Assembly (NCBI RefSeq): GCF_907164915.1
Contig: NC_061867.1
Location: 47,960,242-48,024,241, forward strand
Reading direction: 5' to 3'
Length of the DNA: 64,000 nt
Source of the DNA: Impatiens glandulifera
Lineage: Eukaryota; Streptophyta; Magnoliopsida; Ericales; Balsaminaceae
Shown: piece by piece, positions 60,061-64,000 of the stretch
How positions within the stretch are numbered: the first letter of the stretch is position 1
Layout: each line of letters begins with the position of its first letter
Made by a program: the position numbers and the translations under genes
The notes under the pieces: model-generated
Databases searched by the model: none
What the model was told of the DNA's origin: nothing
What the model saw: the letters and a program-made list of their open reading frames with translations, nothing else

Positions 60061-60910
60061 AAATAGATGTAAAAACAAGCAAATAAATGACATCCCTTTA
60101 TTTTTAAGAGGAAAACATACATAAAGATGTTCATTCTTCTAACAAAAATACATACATATATATACTAAGATTTGACTATATTAGATTAAACATAAAAAAG
60201 ATTTGACTATCTCAATTTATAGAAAATTTCAAAAAAATCCAGAGTAATAAGATAATTTTTTAAAATTATAGACTCGTTAAGGGATAAAAATAAAGCTAAA
60301 TAATTAGTAAATAATTATTTAAATAAATATTGATAAATGCCAAAATAATAAACTTAAAATATTAAACCATAAATAAAATAATTATTTGAGAAAAATATTA
60401 TATTAATTTATCTCAAAATATTTAAAATTTGGTTTAAAAATAAATTAAATTATTATTTGGAAAAAAAATATTGTATCTATCTAGTTATCTCATAATAATT
60501 AAAATTTGATTAAAAATTAAATAAGTAATTATTTAGAAAAAAATATTGTATTTATTTATTCAAAAATAATTAAATTTAGAGTTTAAATAAATTAAATAAT
60601 AATAAAAAAATATTGTAGCCATTTAAATCTAAAAATAAATTAAAACGAAGCCCTAAAATATATAAAATAATAAATAAAATAGTCAACAAAAAATAAATTT
60701 TATGTTAATTAAAATTTTGTGTATTTTACTAATAATAAAAACAAGAAGGCGGCTAATATCTTTGGGCCAAAATCAAACAAGCCCAAGGCCCCAGATCACA
60801 AGGAGCATTCGCAGATGATCTTTACATTCTTTCACGTGATTAGAGAATAAGAATAACATCGTATCCCCTCTTTTATATCCCCTCTTCTAGTCTAGCGATA
60901 ATAAAATATG
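60061..60910. other. AT-rich DNA
   Basis: Nothing recognised apart from repeated aataattatttgag-type words (60300-60620). Confidence 0.4.
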
Positions 60911-60914
60911 GATA

Positions 60915-61556
60915 CTAAGACTTTATACATGACCAAAAAATGGGTCATAATCATAGTCATGATCATGAAAAGAGCTCTATGACCATGGTCATTTTGCTTA
61001 TCCATGACCAATACAATCTTGATCATAAATTATAAAATATTATTTTTATTTTTAAATTAAAAAAATAATAATAAATAATTTTTAAATATAATAATAATAT
61101 TTAATTTCTAATTTTTATACATAATAATATTTTTTAATTTTTAAAAATAATAATTAATTTTGGATAATTGTAAACAAAGGAGGATAATTAGTAAAAATGG
61201 AGAAAATAGTGTTTTTTTTTGCTTCGAAATATAGTAAGAGGGGTCTTTATTTATAGATCTCGAAAAATTATGAATTTTGATATAATTTTTTTTTTAAATT
61301 ATAAATAATATTAAAATCGGGTTTTAAAGATAAAACAGATAAAAAAAATTTTGGGCAACTAATCAGATGCTGACAAATGGCAACATTTGATTGGATGACC
61401 TTGGTTGTGATTTTTGTCATAATTTGACAAAAACAAAGACCCAATGACATGGTTTGGTTTTAGTCATGGAATGACCAAACATTTGGTCAAGATCAACCAT
61501 AACCAACCTCATGACCCATTTTTTTTTATCATGGATAATGATGGTCTAATCCTAAG
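60915..61556. mobile_element. Candidate non-autonomous DNA transposon with imperfect inverted ends
   Basis: The left end ctaagactttatacatgacc, followed by aaaaaatgggtcat, faces an inverted right end that reads (complement) cttaggattagacc, then ccatgataaaa and aaaaatgggtcatgagg. Both terminal regions are crowded with atgacca/tggtcat words, while the middle (61030-61370) is plain AT-rich DNA. No target-site duplication could be fixed and no ORF is present. Confidence 0.5.
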
Positions 61557-63490
61557 TTCTTTGGTTTGAGCCCGTTAAACGTCAAGTTCTACACTTATTT
61601 AATTAAGTTTGTTTGCAGGCTACATAGTTAATCCGTTGTCCGTCTTTTTAATTCTATTTTTCTCAAATAACCATTTAATATATTTAAGCCTTACATTTTA
61701 ATTATTTTTGGAATAATGGATTCAACGTTTTCTCAAATAATTTTATTTATTTTTAAACCAATATTAATTATTTTGGAATAATAAATATAATTTTTTTCTA
61801 AATAATTATTTATTTTATTTCTTTGGTATAAACTTTAATTAATTTAGGATAAATGTATACAATATTTTCTCTAAATAATAATTTCTTTTATTTCATATCT
61901 ATACTTTAATTATTTTGGGATTAATAGATAAAAAAATCTGAATAAATATTTGTTTTATTTTTGGCCTAAACTTTAATTATTTTAGAATAACGGTTACAAC
62001 ATTATTTTAAAATAATTTTTTTTTTTTATTTTTATCTCTTCTAATGATTAGTAATTTTTAGTGAATTATTTTAATAATTCGAGATTATTTGAAAATTTTA
62101 TAAACGGTGAGATTTAAATGTTAGTGATTACACTATTATTTAAAAAAAAATATATATTTAAATATTTAAAAAATTATTTGTTTTAGAAATAATAAATTTT
62201 ATATTATTAATAATAATAATATATATTTTTTTTATTATATTTATTTATGTTTCTTTCTCTGTATTAATGTCATAATTCTATTTAAATTAGAGTGTACTTA
62301 ATAAAAATAAACTAGAGATAAATTATCTTTTATTTTTAAACAAATGACTTTAAAAATAATGTATAAACTATTTAGTTAAAGTTGTCTTTTTACTTTTCTT
62401 TTCTAGGATTATAAAGTAAATATATATTTTTTTCAGCAAAATTAAAATTAAAAGGTCCATTTAAAAATACTATCAATTGTTGGATTTGAGTGAACGTTTA
62501 CAACTATATATATATATATATATAAAATAAACAAATTTATTAATATATCTAATTAATCTAGGTAGATACTCATAAGTAAACCAAAAAAAATATATAAACA
62601 AAATTTTAAGACGTTAATCACTCTGTAATATAATTTATTTTAAAAAATAATTTTAAATACTATAAATTAATATAAATTTGTATTGTATTAAATAGAATTA
62701 TGATAGACATATAACTTATTATACGAATTTATCACCTGATTTATGATTTGAAAAAGAAAAATTTATAACAATTTAGATATTTATTCTCAACCAATTCATT
62801 TGGTTAGATCATTGTATTCATAATGAAAAGATCGCGAGTTAATCTTCAGACAAAGACATAACTAAGGGGCATTTTGTCCGAAATATGGTCAATCTCCTAC
62901 CCTCTTTGTTGCTTATTGTAATCCCAAGCTCTATGAAGGTCTTTAGAGTTTGTAGAGAACTTTTTCACATGTTTGTAAGTTCAAAAACTTTATTTTAAAA
63001 CAACTTTTATTTTCACAAATTATTTTTTTTTCTCTCGAGTATTAGCTTTCGTATTTGTGAATTGATCAGTCATTGTCCTTGTCAGTGCTCTTTGATAATA
63101 CATTTATTGATTTACCATTCCTAATTGTCTATTTGAGCAAAATTAAGAAAGTTAAAAATTTAATTGGAGCATAAGTCTATTAAAAAAGGTTGGATATGAC
63201 ATATATTGGTGACTAAATACTGCATTTTTCTAATAGAAATATTGTTTCGAACTATTACAAGAGATGTCAAATGATTTTTTTTAATAGAGGATGAGATACC
63301 TCATCTAAGATAAGAGTACTTTCAATGCACGGACATCTAATTAACTGGGAGCAACAATTTTCAATTGTATCTAACAATCTTTTCAATGAAATCTTACATC
63401 GTATTGAAAATTTGAGGAAAAAATAGATTCAATAAAGTGGAAGCATCACTAAAACACATATAATTAATTTAAATTTGCACTCATATATAC
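61557..63490. other. AT-rich DNA
   Basis: No gene recognised. It includes repeated tttaattattttgga-type words (61690-61990) and a (TA)n run at 62504-62524. Confidence 0.4.
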
Positions 63491-63499
63491 TATAAATAT

Positions 63500-64000
63500 T
63501 AATTTTTTTTTATAAAATTCACAAATAATATTTCACTCTTTATTAATAAACTAAAAATATTTTATAACTATAAAAAACATTTTCACACGCATCTTATCTC
63601 TCAGGAAACCAACCACCGATCTGAATTGACTTATTATCCCTCGACAAACTAACCACAAATTCTAATGTTAACAACCTCATATTCATCAGTAAATCAATTA
63701 TCAATCACAAATGATCTCTGATCACTTTAACCATTAGACTAATCTCAAGTGTGGAAGGTGACCACTTTAACCATTAGACTATTTATGATTAATGAATTTT
63801 ATTTAAAATTGTATGTATGCATATATATATTTTGTAACCTAATAAATATTATTTTTTTTTTTTATAAAATTCACAAATAATATTTCACTCTTTTTTAATA
63901 AACTAAAAATATTTTATAACTATAAAAAACATTTTCACACGCATCTTATCTCTCAGGAAACCAACCACCGACCTGAATTGACTTATTATCCCTCGACAAA
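63500..64000. repeat. Direct repeat of about 150 bp, period about 350, cut by the window edge
   Basis: The blocks 63504-63650 and 63853-64000 are almost identical: ataaaattcacaaataatat, ctaaaaatattttataacta, cacacgcatcttatctctca, tgacttattatccctcgaca. Between them a short duplication of gaccactttaaccattagac occurs (about 63720-63780). Its complement TAGTCTAATGGTTAAAG is A-box-like. The complement of the block end, gtttgtcgagggataata, also appears in the second module of the 20-21 kb array, so the sequence is a dispersed repeat. Confidence 0.8.

Overview
The window is nuclear DNA from a eudicot plant. It is very AT-rich, its genes have spliceosomal introns, and it carries a plastid-targeted thylakoid protein, two pentatricopeptide-repeat (PPR) organelle RNA factors and a group C bZIP. 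Plant-type transposons (Helitron, hAT, LINE) fill much of the rest. I cannot name the species.

There are two gene-bearing parts. The left 19 kb holds a PRA1.F-type membrane-trafficking protein (+, 394-984), prefoldin subunit 4 (-, three exons, 2801-5572), a broken multi-exon NHX-type vacuolar Na+/H+ exchanger (-, about 7080-8270), an intronless E-class PPR editing-type protein resembling MEF20 (-, 9843-11264), the thylakoid Tat translocase subunit TATA/Tha4 (-, two exons, 12499-13960) and a five-exon CPRF2-type group C bZIP factor (-, 15887-19075). The second part has one intronless P-class PPR gene (+, 55056-57152). The genes are separate plant transcription units with unrelated roles: vesicle traffic, tubulin/actin folding, organelle RNA processing, thylakoid protein import and transcription. 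I see no operon-like or cluster logic.

From 19.1 to 54.9 kb no intact gene was found. This part holds: a Helitron-derived repeat in tandem-like series separated by (TA)n runs (19.8-21.8, 24.8-25.5, 32.5-33.1 and 35.2-35.4 kb); a large inverted repeat (27.4-28.8 kb); a nearly identical tandem duplication (29.5-30.3 kb); a 2,071-bp non-autonomous hAT element with a perfect 8-bp target-site duplication inside a Helitron-like unit (33113-35183); a LINE derivative with only a decayed ORF1 and a 12-bp target-site duplication (37551-39912); several copies of a long dispersed repeat carrying tRNA-like promoter boxes (35.4-37.1, 40.0-43.0, 46.9-48.8 kb); an LTR-like degenerate stretch (43.0-46.9 kb); and AT-rich relic DNA. 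The right end (57.2-64 kb) is relic repeats, including a candidate 0.64-kb element with inverted ends and a 150-bp direct repeat at the edge of the window.

The most unusual observations are: a diverged copy of prefoldin exon 2 that now supplies the start codon and first residues of the neighbouring PPR gene; a GC-AG intron inside the bZIP domain; the NHX pseudogene; the Helitron 5'-end series closed by a single 3' end; and the nested hAT insertion. I found no clearly new biological system.
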